A stretch of DNA of 64,000 nt from Chthoniobacterales bacterium (GTDB lineage Bacteria > Verrucomicrobiota > Verrucomicrobiia > Chthoniobacterales > DASVRZ01), in NCBI GenBank assembly GCA_039930045.1, contig JBDSQB010000014.1, positions 1-64,000 on the forward strand, read 5' to 3'. The position numbers and the translations under genes are program-made. Positions within the stretch are counted from its first letter, which is position 1. Each line of letters starts with the position of its first letter. The notes beneath the pieces are model-generated. The model saw only the letters and a program-made list of their open reading frames with translations. It was not told where the DNA came from and did not search any database. Shown piece by piece: positions 9,353-18,006 of the stretch.

Positions 9353-10066
9353 ATGGCCACGCAGATTCTATTGATCGACGACGACCGCAAGCTTTGCAGG
9401 CTGGTCGGCGAATATCTCGGGCCGCTCGGCTACGAAGTCGTGTCGGTCCATAGCGGCCCGGAGGGAGCCGAACGCGCGGTCAGCGGCGCGTGGGAGGCGA
9501 TCATTCTCGATGTCATGCTGCCCGGTTGCGACGGATTCGAGGTGCTCAAGCGCATTCGCCAAAGCTCCGATGTTCCCGTGCTCATGCTCACGGCGCGCGG
9601 TGAGGAGACGGATCGAATCGTCGGTTTAGAGATCGGAGCGGACGATTATTTGCCCAAGACTTTTTCCACTCGCGAACTGCTCGCGAGGCTCCGAGCCGTC
9701 ACGCGCCGGGCGGTTCACCGGGAGTCCGGATCGCCGGAAAAAGATCTGGAAAACGAGATTGTCCTCGGCCCGCTGCGAGTGAAACCCGACTCCCACTCCG
9801 CCTCGCTCGACAACCAGCCGCTCAGCCTCACCCCGGTGGAATTTGGCCTGCTCGTCTCACTGGCCAGGGCGGCGGGCCGGGTGAAAACCCGCGAGCGCCT
9901 TCTCGAAGAAATCCGCGAGCGCGACTTCGATGTCTTCGACCGCTCCATTGACGTCCACATTTCCGCGCTCCGCAAAAAACTCGGCGACGACCCGAAAAAC
10001 CCACGCTTCATCCGCACCATTCGCGCCGCCGGCTATCTGATGAGCGACGGCGCCACAGTCGTATGA
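9353..10066 (+). CDS. OmpR/CpxR-family response regulator
   Basis: This 237-residue DNA-binding regulator has a receiver domain at residues about 4-118, with acidic pocket IDDD, phosphoacceptor Asp in IILDVMLPG, switch Thr in MLTARG and Lys in YLPKTF. A winged-helix output domain follows at about 140-232 (LTPVEFGLLVSLARAAGRVKTRERLLEEI, DRSIDVHISALRKKL and the wing IRTIRAAGYL). The ATG of the kinase gene overlaps its stop by four bases, so the two are co-translated. It is divergent from the EF-hand gene. The domain set most resembles CpxR. Confidence 0.94.
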   Translation: MATQILLIDDDRKLCRLVGEYLGPLGYEVVSVHSGPEGAERAVSGAWEAIILDVMLPGCDGFEVLKRIRQSSDVPVLMLTARGEETDRIVGLEIGADDYLPKTFSTRELLARLRAVTRRAVHRESGSPEKDLENEIVLGPLRVKPDSHSASLDNQPLSLTPVEFGLLVSLARAAGRVKTRERLLEEIRERDFDVFDRSIDVHISALRKKLGDDPKNPRFIRTIRAAGYLMSDGATVV

Positions 10067-11508
10067 AACTCCCGCTGTCGCTTCGCATTCTGGGCTGCTT
10101 CTTCCTGAATCTGCTCCTGCTCGGACTCGCCTTTTGGGCGTTTTTCCGGTTCCAGTTGCACTTCGGTCTGGACTCCCTCTTCGCCGCGCAATCCATGGAC
10201 CGGGTCGTCGCCGTCCAGCGGCTGGTGGAGGACGAATTGCAAACCACACCGCGCGAAAATTGGGACGCCATCCTGAAACGCTTCGAGTCTGCCTACGGCA
10301 TCCAGTTTGCCCTCTTCGATTCCGCTCAAACTCAACTCGCCGGTAGTCCCCTCGCACTCCCTCGGGAACTGCGCGAACGCCTCCCGCCCGCACCCCGGCA
10401 ACGAGACCGCCCGCCGCCGCCACGGGAGTTCGAGCCGGATCGCCCGATGCCGGATCGGCCTCCGCTCGCCGGACCGCCCATGGGACCGCGCCCCGAGGAA
10501 CGTCCGCCGCAGTTGCTTCACGCCGACGCGCAATATTGGATTTCGATGCATCTCCGCCCGCACCCGTCGGCGCGACCGGGGCCGTTGCTCCTCGTTCTGG
10601 TTTCCAAAAACCTTACCGCTGGCGGGCTCATCTTCGACCCGAAACCATGGCTTATCGCCGCCCTCGGCGTGCTCGGGCTCTCGGTTTTATTCTGGCTGCC
10701 GCTGGTTCGTGGAATGACTCAGGCCATTTCCGAAATGACCCGGGCCACCGGCCAGATCGCGGCGGGCCATTTCGAGATTCACGCCCCGGAGAATCGCAGC
10801 GACGAACTCGGTACCCTCGGCGGCTCGATCAACCGCATGGCCAGCCGCCTTTCGGCCTTCATCCTGGGGCAAAAGCGTTTCCTCGGCGACACCGCGCACG
10901 AACTCGTTTCGCCGCTCGCCCGCATGGAAATGGGACTCAGCATTTTGCAAAGCCGCGCCTCCGAGAAAGACCGCGCCCACCTCAACGACGTCCACGAGGA
11001 GGTGCGCCTGATGTCCGGGTTGGTGAATGAATTGCTCTCCTTTTCCAAGGCGTCGCTCGGCCTCTCGCCGCAACACCTGCAAGCCATCCCGCTCGCCGAG
11101 CTGATCGATAAAACCCTCAAACGCGAGGCTGCAGGCGACGTCACACGGGCTCTTGCCGACGGGCTGAAAGTCCTTGGCGACTTCGAGCTTTTGCAGCGCG
11201 CCCTCGGCAACGTCGTCCGCAACTCTCAGCGCTACGCGGGAGACGCCAGCATTTCCGCCACTCGCTCGGGAAACGAAGTCATCCTCACCGTCTCCGACAA
11301 CGGCCCCGGCATCCCAGAATCGGCTCTCACTCAAATCTTCGACCCCTTTTTCCGCGTCGATCTCTCCCGCGACCGCGCCACTGGCGGTACTGGACTCGGG
11401 CTCGCGATCACGAAAAGCTGCGTCGAAGCCTGTGGCGGCAAAGTCACCTGCCGCAACCGCACGCCGCACGGCCTCGAGATGCGTTTCGTTCTCCAGGCGG
11501 CCGACTGA
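10063..11508 (+). CDS. Membrane sensor histidine kinase (CpxA-like)
   Basis: The 481-residue partner of the preceding regulator has a first membrane segment at about residues 5-27. A periplasmic domain follows, containing a long Pro/Arg-rich stretch (PPPPREFEPDRPMPDRPP) near residues 110-150. The second membrane segment is near 195-216 (LIAALGVLGLSVLFWLPL), then come HAMP, the H-box DTAHELVSPLARM, the N-box LGNVVRNSQRYAG, the G1 box DNGPGIPE and the G2 box TGLGLAITKS. The Pro-rich sensor resembles the Pro-rich linkers of the divergent EF-hand protein. It ends 52 bases before alaS. Confidence 0.94.
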   Translation: MKLPLSLRILGCFFLNLLLLGLAFWAFFRFQLHFGLDSLFAAQSMDRVVAVQRLVEDELQTTPRENWDAILKRFESAYGIQFALFDSAQTQLAGSPLALPRELRERLPPAPRQRDRPPPPREFEPDRPMPDRPPLAGPPMGPRPEERPPQLLHADAQYWISMHLRPHPSARPGPLLLVLVSKNLTAGGLIFDPKPWLIAALGVLGLSVLFWLPLVRGMTQAISEMTRATGQIAAGHFEIHAPENRSDELGTLGGSINRMASRLSAFILGQKRFLGDTAHELVSPLARMEMGLSILQSRASEKDRAHLNDVHEEVRLMSGLVNELLSFSKASLGLSPQHLQAIPLAELIDKTLKREAAGDVTRALADGLKVLGDFELLQRALGNVVRNSQRYAGDASISATRSGNEVILTVSDNGPGIPESALTQIFDPFFRVDLSRDRATGGTGLGLAITKSCVEACGGKVTCRNRTPHGLEMRFVLQAAD

Positions 11509-11560
11509 GGCGCATCGCGACTTTACCTTGCGCCGTCCGTGGCTACACTGCCCGCTCGCC

Positions 11561-14500
11561 ATGATGACCTCTGCCCAGATCCGCCAGCAATTCCTCGATT
11601 TCTTCCGGGAAAAACAGCACACCATCGTGCCTTCGTCGTCGCTGATGCCGGATTCGCCGAACCTCCTTTTCACCAACGCCGGCATGAACCAATTCGTGCC
11701 CATTTTCCTTGGCCAGACCCAGTGCCCCTACACGCCGGGGCGCGCCGCCGATACGCAAAAGTGCATCCGCGCCGGGGGCAAACACAACGACCTCGACGAT
11801 GTCGGGCTCGACACGTATCACCACACGTTTTTCGAGATGCTCGGAAACTGGTCCTTCGGCGATTACTTCAAAAAAGAAGCCATCGAATGGGCTTGGGAAC
11901 TGATCGTCGAACGCTGGGGTTTCCCCGCCAATCGGGTTTACGCCACCATTTACCACCCCGACAAATCGCTCGGCGACCCGGCGGAACGCGACGAGGAAGC
12001 CTACCAGTTTTGGGCGGCCAAATTCATCGCTGCCGGGCTCGACCCCGCGATCCACATCGTCAACGGGAATAAAAAGGACAACTTCTGGATGATGGGCGAG
12101 ACCGGTCCGTGCGGTCCGTGCTCGGAGTTGCATATCGACCTAACTCCGTTGGGCGACACTAAAGGCGCATTGGTGAACACGGGTGACGCCCGCTGCATCG
12201 AGATCTGGAATTTGGTTTTCATCCAATTCAACGCCAACCCGGACGGCACTTTTTCGCCCTTGCCCGCCCAGCACGTCGATACCGGGATGGGTTTCGAACG
12301 CGTCACCAGCATCATTCAGGGAACGAAAGGCTTCACCGACTTCGCCAACGCCCGCATTTCCAACTACGACACCGACATCTTCCGCCCCATCTTCGACGAA
12401 TTGGAAAAAATGAGCGGACTCCGCTACACCAGCACCCTGCCCGGCGGTTCCGAAATGGCTAAAACTGAACAACCGGACGCCCCGTACAGCTCCGCAAGCC
12501 CCCAATCTCCCGAGCCGGAGGGGGTGTACAGACCTGTAAGGGGGCAATCTCCCGAGAAATCATGGCCTTACAGCTCCGAATACCCATCATCTGTCGAGCC
12601 GGGAGGGGTATTCGGGACCGAATACCCCCCATCGGAAGAGAAATCTGTGCCATACAGTCACACTTCGACCGCAAATGAGCAAAAAACGCCAGAAAACAGC
12701 CAAATTGCCATCGACATCGCGTTTCGCGTGATCGCCGACCACATCCGCACGCTCAGTTTTGCCATCGCGGACGGCATCCAGCCGGGCAACAACGACCGCA
12801 ATTACGTCCTCCGCCGCATCCTCCGCCGCGCCGTTCGCTACGGACGGACCCTGGGTTTCAAAGAGCCTTTCTTCTATAAACTAGTCGATGTCCTCGCCCT
12901 CACCATGGGCGACGTTTTCCCCGAAATTCGCCAGAAACAAAAGCAAGTCGAGGAAACGCTGAAGCGCGAGGAGGAGGCGTTTAACAAGACGCTGGATTTC
13001 GGTATCAAAAAATTTGCTGATCACGCAGATACAACAATTCAAATCTATGATTTGCAGGCCGAATGCGAAATCCGAGCGACTCAAGCCGCGCGTGAGTTGG
13101 AAGCGATTGAAACCCAGCTCCAAGCAGATCTGAAAAATGTTGAACCATGGAATACACCTAATGCCCGACAGACAGCTTGGTTGGGGCCACGATTAGCAAA
13201 AGCCTCGACGATGATGGTTGAATCTCTTGCCGCTATACCAAGCATGAACATTGACGAATCGGAGCTAACCACATCAGAAGTTAGACTAAGAGAATTGGCG
13301 AAACCGATTGAATTCTATTTCAACCAGTGGCAACTCCGGATGCACAGGCCAGCTTACCACAGGAATGAATTTCAAATACTCGAGGAAAGCTTAAAGGGTT
13401 TAGCGAAAGTTTATTCACGAATCCGTTTGGAACCACTACGTATCCGCTCTAGTCAGGCATTTGAGCTTTACGATACATATGGCTTTCCCCTCGATCTGAC
13501 GGAGTTGATGGCCCGCGAGAGGGGATTGTCTGTGGATGTGGCTGGCTTTGAAAAGCTCATGGAGGAGCAGCGGAATCGGGCTCGGGCGGCGCAGAAGAAG
13601 ACGGTGATCGAGCTTTCCGAGATCGAGACGAAGACGGCGACGCATTTCCTTGGCTATGATCACAATCACACCGGTGCCGATGTGCAGGAGGTGCTGGCGG
13701 TGAAGGGGAAGACGGTGGTAATTCTGAACAACTCGGTCTGCTACGCCGAGATGGGCGGTCAGGTGGGCGACACGGGTGAATTGACGGGTGCGGGTGGCCT
13801 TTGGCGCATCGCGAATACGCAGAAATCGGGGAACACGTGGCTGCATTTCCTTGAGGAGGCGGATGCTCCGGCGGTGGGCGATCACATTACACTGGAACTC
13901 GACCGTCCGCGTCGCGCGACGATTCAGCGGCATCATAGTGTGACGCATTTGCTGCATTGGGCGTTGCACGAAGTGGTGTCGCAAGAGGCGACGCAGAAGG
14001 GCTCGTTCGTCGGGCCGGACAAGCTGACATTTGACTTTAACTCCGCCCCGTTGACGCCGCAGCAGGTGCGCGAGATTGAGCGGCTGGTGAATGAAAAGAT
14101 CGTGGAAAACACGCCGATTTCCTGGTCGGAGGTGCCCTACGCCGAGGTGAAAGGGCGCGCGGACATCATGCAATTTTTCGGTGACAAATACGGGGACACG
14201 GTGCGCGTCGTGGATATTGGCGGCTACTCCAAGGAGCTATGTGCGGGCACCCATGCTCGGGCAACGGGCGAGATCGGGTTGTTTCGGATCGTGAGCGAGG
14301 CGGCGGTGGCGGCAGGGGTGCGCCGCATCGAGGCGGTGGCTGGGTTGCAGGCGTATGAGACGGCGCTGACGGAGAGCGAGCGTCTGCGGGCGCTGGGGGC
14401 GAGATTGAATAGTCCGCTGGCCGAGATTGAAAAGAAACTCGACGTGCTGCTGGCGCAGCAAAAGGAGTTGGAGCGCGCTCTGAAAACCGCCCAGCAACGG

Positions 14501-14869
14501 GAGGCGGCGGGACGCGCACGGGAGTTGCAGGCGAATGCGGAGACGATCGCGGGCGTGCCGACGATCATTGCGAATCTCGGAGCGATGGATGGAGATGCGC
14601 TGCAATCGGTGGCAGACGCGTTGAAGTCGTTTGGCTTCGCCGGTGTGATCGTGCTCGGCGGCGAGTCGAATGGGGCGGTCGCATTGGTGGCTGCAGTCTC
14701 ACCGGAGTTCACGGGAAAACTGGCTGCGGGAAAAATCATTCAGACGATTGCCCCGTTGGTCGGCGGCAAGGGTGGGGGACGTCCCGATGCCGCTCGCGGC
14801 GGTGGAAAAGACCCGTCGAAGCTGGCCGAGGCGCTGGCCGCAGCGCGTCAGATGCTGACCGCAGCCTGA
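11561..14869 (+). CDS. alaS: Alanyl-tRNA synthetase with two large insertions
   Basis: The enzyme charges tRNA-Ala and edits mischarged Ser/Gly. From the ATG at 11561 (or 11564; MMTSAQIRQQFLDFF) it is 1102 residues against a usual 870-880. The class II catalytic core is intact (LLFTNAGMNQF, CIRAGGKHNDL, HTFFEMLGNWSFGDYFK, VDTGMGFERV). So are RVIADHIRTLSF, the editing domain (HHSVTHLLHW near 791 and CAGTH near 894) and the C-Ala domain with GGKGGGRPD. Insertion 1 (about residues 294-380) sits between FDELEKMSGL and IAFRVIADH and carries two 28-residue repeats. Insertion 2 (about 485-628) sits between TLDFGIKKF and AFELYDTYGFP, is more AT-rich and looks helical. No frameshift is seen; the frame is open upstream to 11174 but overlaps the kinase gene. 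Confidence 0.95.
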   Translation: MMTSAQIRQQFLDFFREKQHTIVPSSSLMPDSPNLLFTNAGMNQFVPIFLGQTQCPYTPGRAADTQKCIRAGGKHNDLDDVGLDTYHHTFFEMLGNWSFGDYFKKEAIEWAWELIVERWGFPANRVYATIYHPDKSLGDPAERDEEAYQFWAAKFIAAGLDPAIHIVNGNKKDNFWMMGETGPCGPCSELHIDLTPLGDTKGALVNTGDARCIEIWNLVFIQFNANPDGTFSPLPAQHVDTGMGFERVTSIIQGTKGFTDFANARISNYDTDIFRPIFDELEKMSGLRYTSTLPGGSEMAKTEQPDAPYSSASPQSPEPEGVYRPVRGQSPEKSWPYSSEYPSSVEPGGVFGTEYPPSEEKSVPYSHTSTANEQKTPENSQIAIDIAFRVIADHIRTLSFAIADGIQPGNNDRNYVLRRILRRAVRYGRTLGFKEPFFYKLVDVLALTMGDVFPEIRQKQKQVEETLKREEEAFNKTLDFGIKKFADHADTTIQIYDLQAECEIRATQAARELEAIETQLQADLKNVEPWNTPNARQTAWLGPRLAKASTMMVESLAAIPSMNIDESELTTSEVRLRELAKPIEFYFNQWQLRMHRPAYHRNEFQILEESLKGLAKVYSRIRLEPLRIRSSQAFELYDTYGFPLDLTELMARERGLSVDVAGFEKLMEEQRNRARAAQKKTVIELSEIETKTATHFLGYDHNHTGADVQEVLAVKGKTVVILNNSVCYAEMGGQVGDTGELTGAGGLWRIANTQKSGNTWLHFLEEADAPAVGDHITLELDRPRRATIQRHHSVTHLLHWALHEVVSQEATQKGSFVGPDKLTFDFNSAPLTPQQVREIERLVNEKIVENTPISWSEVPYAEVKGRADIMQFFGDKYGDTVRVVDIGGYSKELCAGTHARATGEIGLFRIVSEAAVAAGVRRIEAVAGLQAYETALTESERLRALGARLNSPLAEIEKKLDVLLAQQKELERALKTAQQREAAGRARELQANAETIAGVPTIIANLGAMDGDALQSVADALKSFGFAGVIVLGGESNGAVALVAAVSPEFTGKLAAGKIIQTIAPLVGGKGGGRPDAARGGGKDPSKLAEALAAARQMLTAA
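12485..12652 (+). repeat. Two tandem 84-bp palindromic repeat units inserted in frame in alaS
   Basis: Units at 12485-12568 and 12569-12652 share TACAGCTCCG at their starts and CGAGCCGG 26 bases in. A third start (TACAG) is at 12653. The 84-bp period equals 28 codons, giving degenerate peptide repeats YSS..P.S.EP.GV...S.EKS.P. Unit 2 holds an 11-bp perfect hairpin (arms 12605-12615 and 12618-12628, GGGGTATTCGG/CCGAATACCCC), and another copy of the arm (GAATACCC) lies at 12578-12585. Unit 1 carries CAATCTCCCGAG twice (12503 and 12545, 42 bases apart). Confidence 0.8.
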
Positions 14870-14920
14870 GCCGGTGGTTTTTCTCGCCAGCGCATCCAGC
14901 TCTCAGCTAGTTTTTCGCGC

Positions 14921-15562
14921 ATGGAAGACATCAAAAAGCTGTTCGTTAACAATCGTCTGTGGGCTGCGGAGATCGAGCGGACGAACCCCGGCATCTTTAA
15001 GCGGCTCTCGCAGCAGCAGGCGCCGAAGTTTCTCTGGATCGGTTGCGCCGACAGCCGGGTCCCGGCGAACGAGATCGTGGGGCTCGATCCGGGTGAACTC
15101 TTTGTGCATCGCAACGTGGCGAATGTCGTCGTTCATGCGGACTTGAACTGCCTGTCGGTGATCCAGTTTGCGGTGGATGTGTTGAAGGTGGAGCACATCA
15201 TTGTCACGGGGCATTACGGCTGCGGCGGTGTGCGGGCGGCGTTGAAGGGCCAGCGCGTGGGCTTGGCCGACAACTGGCTGCGGCACGTGCAGGATGTGCG
15301 TCTAAAACACCAGGCATCGCTCGAAGAACTGACGACCGACGAGTGCCGCTGCGACCGGCTCTGCGAGTTGAATGTAATCGAGCAAGTGATCAATGTCTGC
15401 CAGACGACGGTGGTCGAGGATGCGTGGGAGCGCGGGCAGGAACTGGCGGTCCATGGGTTCATTTACGGGGTGGCCGACGGGATTTTGCATAACCTCGAGG
15501 TGAGCATCACCGACCCGGCGGCGCTGTCGGAGGTGTATCAGAAATCGATCTCGCGATTGTAG
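14921..15562 (+). CDS. can: Beta-class carbonic anhydrase
   Basis: This zinc enzyme interconverts CO2 and bicarbonate. The 213-residue length is typical. Zinc and catalytic residues are visible: C42 and D44 in GCADSRVPANEI, H98 and C101 in GHYGCGG, plus the dyad Arg in the CADSR motif. The C-terminus has LAVHGFIYGVADG. The start MEDIKKLFVNNRLWAAE matches the E. coli Can-type N-terminus. It lies 51 bases after alaS on the same strand and may be co-transcribed. Bicarbonate supply would feed carboxylations, including carbamoyl phosphate synthesis. Confidence 0.95.
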   Translation: MEDIKKLFVNNRLWAAEIERTNPGIFKRLSQQQAPKFLWIGCADSRVPANEIVGLDPGELFVHRNVANVVVHADLNCLSVIQFAVDVLKVEHIIVTGHYGCGGVRAALKGQRVGLADNWLRHVQDVRLKHQASLEELTTDECRCDRLCELNVIEQVINVCQTTVVEDAWERGQELAVHGFIYGVADGILHNLEVSITDPAALSEVYQKSISRL

Positions 15563-15585
15563 CGGGCGGCGAGAGAATTTACGGG

Positions 15586-15615
15586 TTGCATCCGTGGGCG
15601 AATGTGATTTTGTAT
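15586..15615 (+). promoter_or_regulatory. Possible sigma-70-type promoter of tRNA-Val
   Basis: TTGCAT (15586-15591) and TTGTAT (15610-15615) are separated by 18 bases and end 35 bases before the tRNA. Position fits; the match to consensus is weak. Confidence 0.35.
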
Positions 15616-15650
15616 CAGCCCGGTTTGCTGCCCAACAGCGACCAAACCAC

Positions 15651-15725
15651 GCGCGGTTAGCTCAGTGGTAGAGCACTACACTGACACTGTAGGGGTCGAC
15701 AGTTCAAACCTGTCACCGCGCACCA
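15651..15725 (+). tRNA. tRNA-Val (anticodon GAC)
   Basis: A complete cloverleaf is readable. The acceptor pairs GCGCGGT/ACCGCGC, the D arm is GCTC/GAGC, and the anticodon stem CTACA/TGTAG encloses loop CTGACAC with anticodon GAC. The T arm is GACAG/CTGTC with loop TTCAAAC. The discriminator A is followed by an encoded CCA (15723-15725). A short inverted repeat (ATCTCCC/GGGAGAT) begins at its last base but has no T tract. Confidence 0.96.
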
Positions 15726-15747
15726 TCTCCCGGCTGGGAGATTCGAG

Positions 15748-17892
15748 TCAGGGAGTTCTCAGCGCACCGATCACGGGCGTTACATTTCCCTCGATCCAAT
15801 CCGCGTAAAGCAGGAAGGGAACATGGACGCCGGGGAAGGAAGCCTGGGCCTCGGCAAAGTTGCGAACCTGATCGACCACGATCCCGCCCAGCGCATCGAA
15901 GTAGCCCCAGATCGCGATGCCGCGCGGGTAAAAATGGAGGCTGTTGCCGTTGAAAGTGTCGAAGAAAAGCGTGGGCTGGTGGGCGTTGGTGGTGAGCTGC
16001 CAGTCCCAGTAGCCGTCGGCGAAATGGCGAAAATCGAGCTCGCGATAGAAGGCGGCGATGTCGCGGACGATATTCATGGAGACCCAGCCCGGGTTGGATG
16101 CGCCGCCGGTGAACGCGTCGAATTTTTCGAGATGTGCCCATTCCCTGGCGCTGAAATCGGTGTGAACACAGCCGTACTCGCGCCGGCAGCGTTCGGCGGC
16201 GACTTCCAGATCGCGCACGATCATGGCCTTGGGCAGACCGAGATCAAACCCAACCATGTCGAGGATGCCGAGGGCGTTTTCGGAGTAAATATGCGGCGCG
16301 TCCCAGCCGGGGATTTCGTCGAAATGCTGCTCCTCGCCCGTCGTCGGATTCTTGAGAAGACCGGATTTTTCCATGAGGACGCCGAAATGATCCTTCTGCC
16401 AGCCTTTCTCGATGATCGTGCGGCGGAGCAGGTCGGATTGCGCGAGACATTTCGTGGCGAGTTTGTCGTGGCTGAGGGTTTTCAGGATTTCCGCGCCGGT
16501 GAGAAGGGCTGCGAGGGTTTTGATGGAAAGATAGATCTGCTGGTTGCCGTACTGGATGGCGGGTGAGCCGTCGGCAAGGGTGTTGGCGACGCCAAGGCTA
16601 GGGACGCCATTCCCGGTGGTGTCGGCACGAATGAGAAACCAGAGGAAGTCCACCAGCGTTTTAATCTGGCCCTCGATGACCGATTGATCGCCGGTGCGCC
16701 GCCAATGTGCGAAACAGAGGATGATGTAATTCGCCGTTTCCTCGACCTGCATTTCGTGGGCGTAATGCTGCTGGCCAGCGGAGGCGTGCGAGCCCATATC
16801 GTGCGACAAATACCGGGTGCCCTCGCCGATTTCCCCGAGCACGGTGCGTCCATCCTTGGCATAGAGCGGCCATTGATTGAGCTGCATGCGGAGGAGATCG
16901 GGCCAGACGGAGAGGTAAAATGGAGCCTGGGTAAACTCCACATCGACGGTCGAATGGTAGTAGGCGCTGCCCTCCCAGACGCTGAACCAGTCGCTGCCGT
17001 TGTCGCGCACCCACCATGTGTTCGCGAGCCAGCTATGGAGGGTGAAGGCGAGCAGGTGATTGACCGAGTTGGAGCAGTTGTTTTGCGCAATGATTCCGTC
17101 CACGCGGCGGCCGTTTTCGACAATCGAGTCGGGGTTGCTTCGGGCCCAGGAAACGATCGCGTCGAGATTCTCAAAGCGCGCGCCATAGCGAAACGGCAGC
17201 AGGTCGGAATGCATCGAGAACACCGGCTGCGAATGCGTGCACCAGGCGACGGTCAACGGCTGCGCAGTGGAGTCCAGCGTAATCCGCCGGTTAAACTGGC
17301 CGTCCACGATGCGGCCGTGCAGGGCGACGAGGCGATCGAGCTGAGCGTGGGGCTTTTTCTCCGATTGGAAACTGGCGTTATTGTCCTCGTCCCGCACATA
17401 AGTTGCCTCGCTGGTGAAGTTCAGATCCATGCACTCAGGATCGGTGGTTTTCTTGGTGAATTTTTCCCCTGCCACGTCGAGAAAGAGCTCGATCTCATTA
17501 AAGTTTTCGGTCGGTTTCTGGAGGCGGAAATGGGCCCTTAGCTTCTCCGCCACAAGCCGGATCGCGATGACGGGAGTCGTGGAAAATTCACCATCCTGCG
17601 GACGAAACGGCGTGGTGAAAGACAGGGTGACTTTGATCCCACTCGCCGGGTCGATACCGATGAAACTCGACGAGCACGGCGTCATCCGTTGATCGAGAAA
17701 AGAGAAATGCTCGCCCTCGCAAAATGGGAAAAGCACCTTGCGCTGCCCGATGCGCGCCCCCGCGCAAAGCTGGAGTTGGGGCATGTCCTCGAAGCGGTCG
17801 AAACGCAGCAGCCGGATATTTTTTCGAACGGGATCTAACACGAGTCCATGGCGGGAGCCGAGGACGGAAATGGCATCAACAGTTAACAGCAT
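15748..17892 (-). CDS. Large (alpha/alpha)6-type glycosidase-like protein (GH52/DUF4965-like)
   Basis: The protein is 714 residues with no evident signal peptide. The N-terminal half looks beta-rich and the C-terminal half helical. Segments recall GH52 beta-xylosidases and the related glutaminase-like DUF4965 fold: VWEGSAYYHSTVDVEFTQAP (in GH52 the corresponding Glu is the nucleophile), LSHDMGSH, EMQVEETANYIILC, FTGGASNPGWVS and the C-terminal FYPRGIAIWGYFDALGG. I could not place the GH52 general-acid Asp with confidence, so the substrate is unknown. It stands alone, convergent with tRNA-Val and divergent from nrdR. The start (MLLTVDAIS) is at 17892. Confidence 0.6.
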   Translation of the reverse strand: MLLTVDAISVLGSRHGLVLDPVRKNIRLLRFDRFEDMPQLQLCAGARIGQRKVLFPFCEGEHFSFLDQRMTPCSSSFIGIDPASGIKVTLSFTTPFRPQDGEFSTTPVIAIRLVAEKLRAHFRLQKPTENFNEIELFLDVAGEKFTKKTTDPECMDLNFTSEATYVRDEDNNASFQSEKKPHAQLDRLVALHGRIVDGQFNRRITLDSTAQPLTVAWCTHSQPVFSMHSDLLPFRYGARFENLDAIVSWARSNPDSIVENGRRVDGIIAQNNCSNSVNHLLAFTLHSWLANTWWVRDNGSDWFSVWEGSAYYHSTVDVEFTQAPFYLSVWPDLLRMQLNQWPLYAKDGRTVLGEIGEGTRYLSHDMGSHASAGQQHYAHEMQVEETANYIILCFAHWRRTGDQSVIEGQIKTLVDFLWFLIRADTTGNGVPSLGVANTLADGSPAIQYGNQQIYLSIKTLAALLTGAEILKTLSHDKLATKCLAQSDLLRRTIIEKGWQKDHFGVLMEKSGLLKNPTTGEEQHFDEIPGWDAPHIYSENALGILDMVGFDLGLPKAMIVRDLEVAAERCRREYGCVHTDFSAREWAHLEKFDAFTGGASNPGWVSMNIVRDIAAFYRELDFRHFADGYWDWQLTTNAHQPTLFFDTFNGNSLHFYPRGIAIWGYFDALGGIVVDQVRNFAEAQASFPGVHVPFLLYADWIEGNVTPVIGALRTP

Positions 17893-17958
17893 AAAGGGGG
17901 TGGGCTGAAAGTGATAACGAGGTGGCGTTTTCTTGGCAAGTGAAAGAGCCCCTGGGGA

Positions 17959-17989
17959 TTGACACCACTACATCTTGTGACACTATGTA
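17959..17989 (+). promoter_or_regulatory. Possible nrdR promoter
   Basis: A perfect TTGACA (17959-17964) is followed 19 bases later by TATGTA (17984-17989), just before the nrdR ATG at 18007. The 19-base spacer is long. ACAC motifs here are too degenerate to claim NrdR boxes. Confidence 0.35.
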
Positions 17990-18006
17990 CCACCAGTCCC
18001 AACCTA

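Noticed and set aside
12440-12710. A frameshift or assembly error as the cause of the AlaS insertion.
   Set aside because: The frame is open throughout, the repeat period is exactly 84 bases and conserved AlaS blocks resume in the same frame on both sides.
11561-14869. Apparent shift in codon style along alaS, C-rich in the first half and G-rich in the last third.
   Set aside because: Judged by eye only; neighbouring genes also vary and no measurement was made, so a mosaic origin is not claimed.
15725-15742. Inverted repeat ATCTCCC/GGGAGAT right after tRNA-Val as a terminator.
   Set aside because: There is no T run on either strand, and it starts at the last base of the tRNA CCA.
17959-18006. 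ACAC-containing motifs before nrdR as possible NrdR boxes.
   Set aside because: Only half-sites match the 16-base consensus, and no pair with the usual spacing could be aligned.
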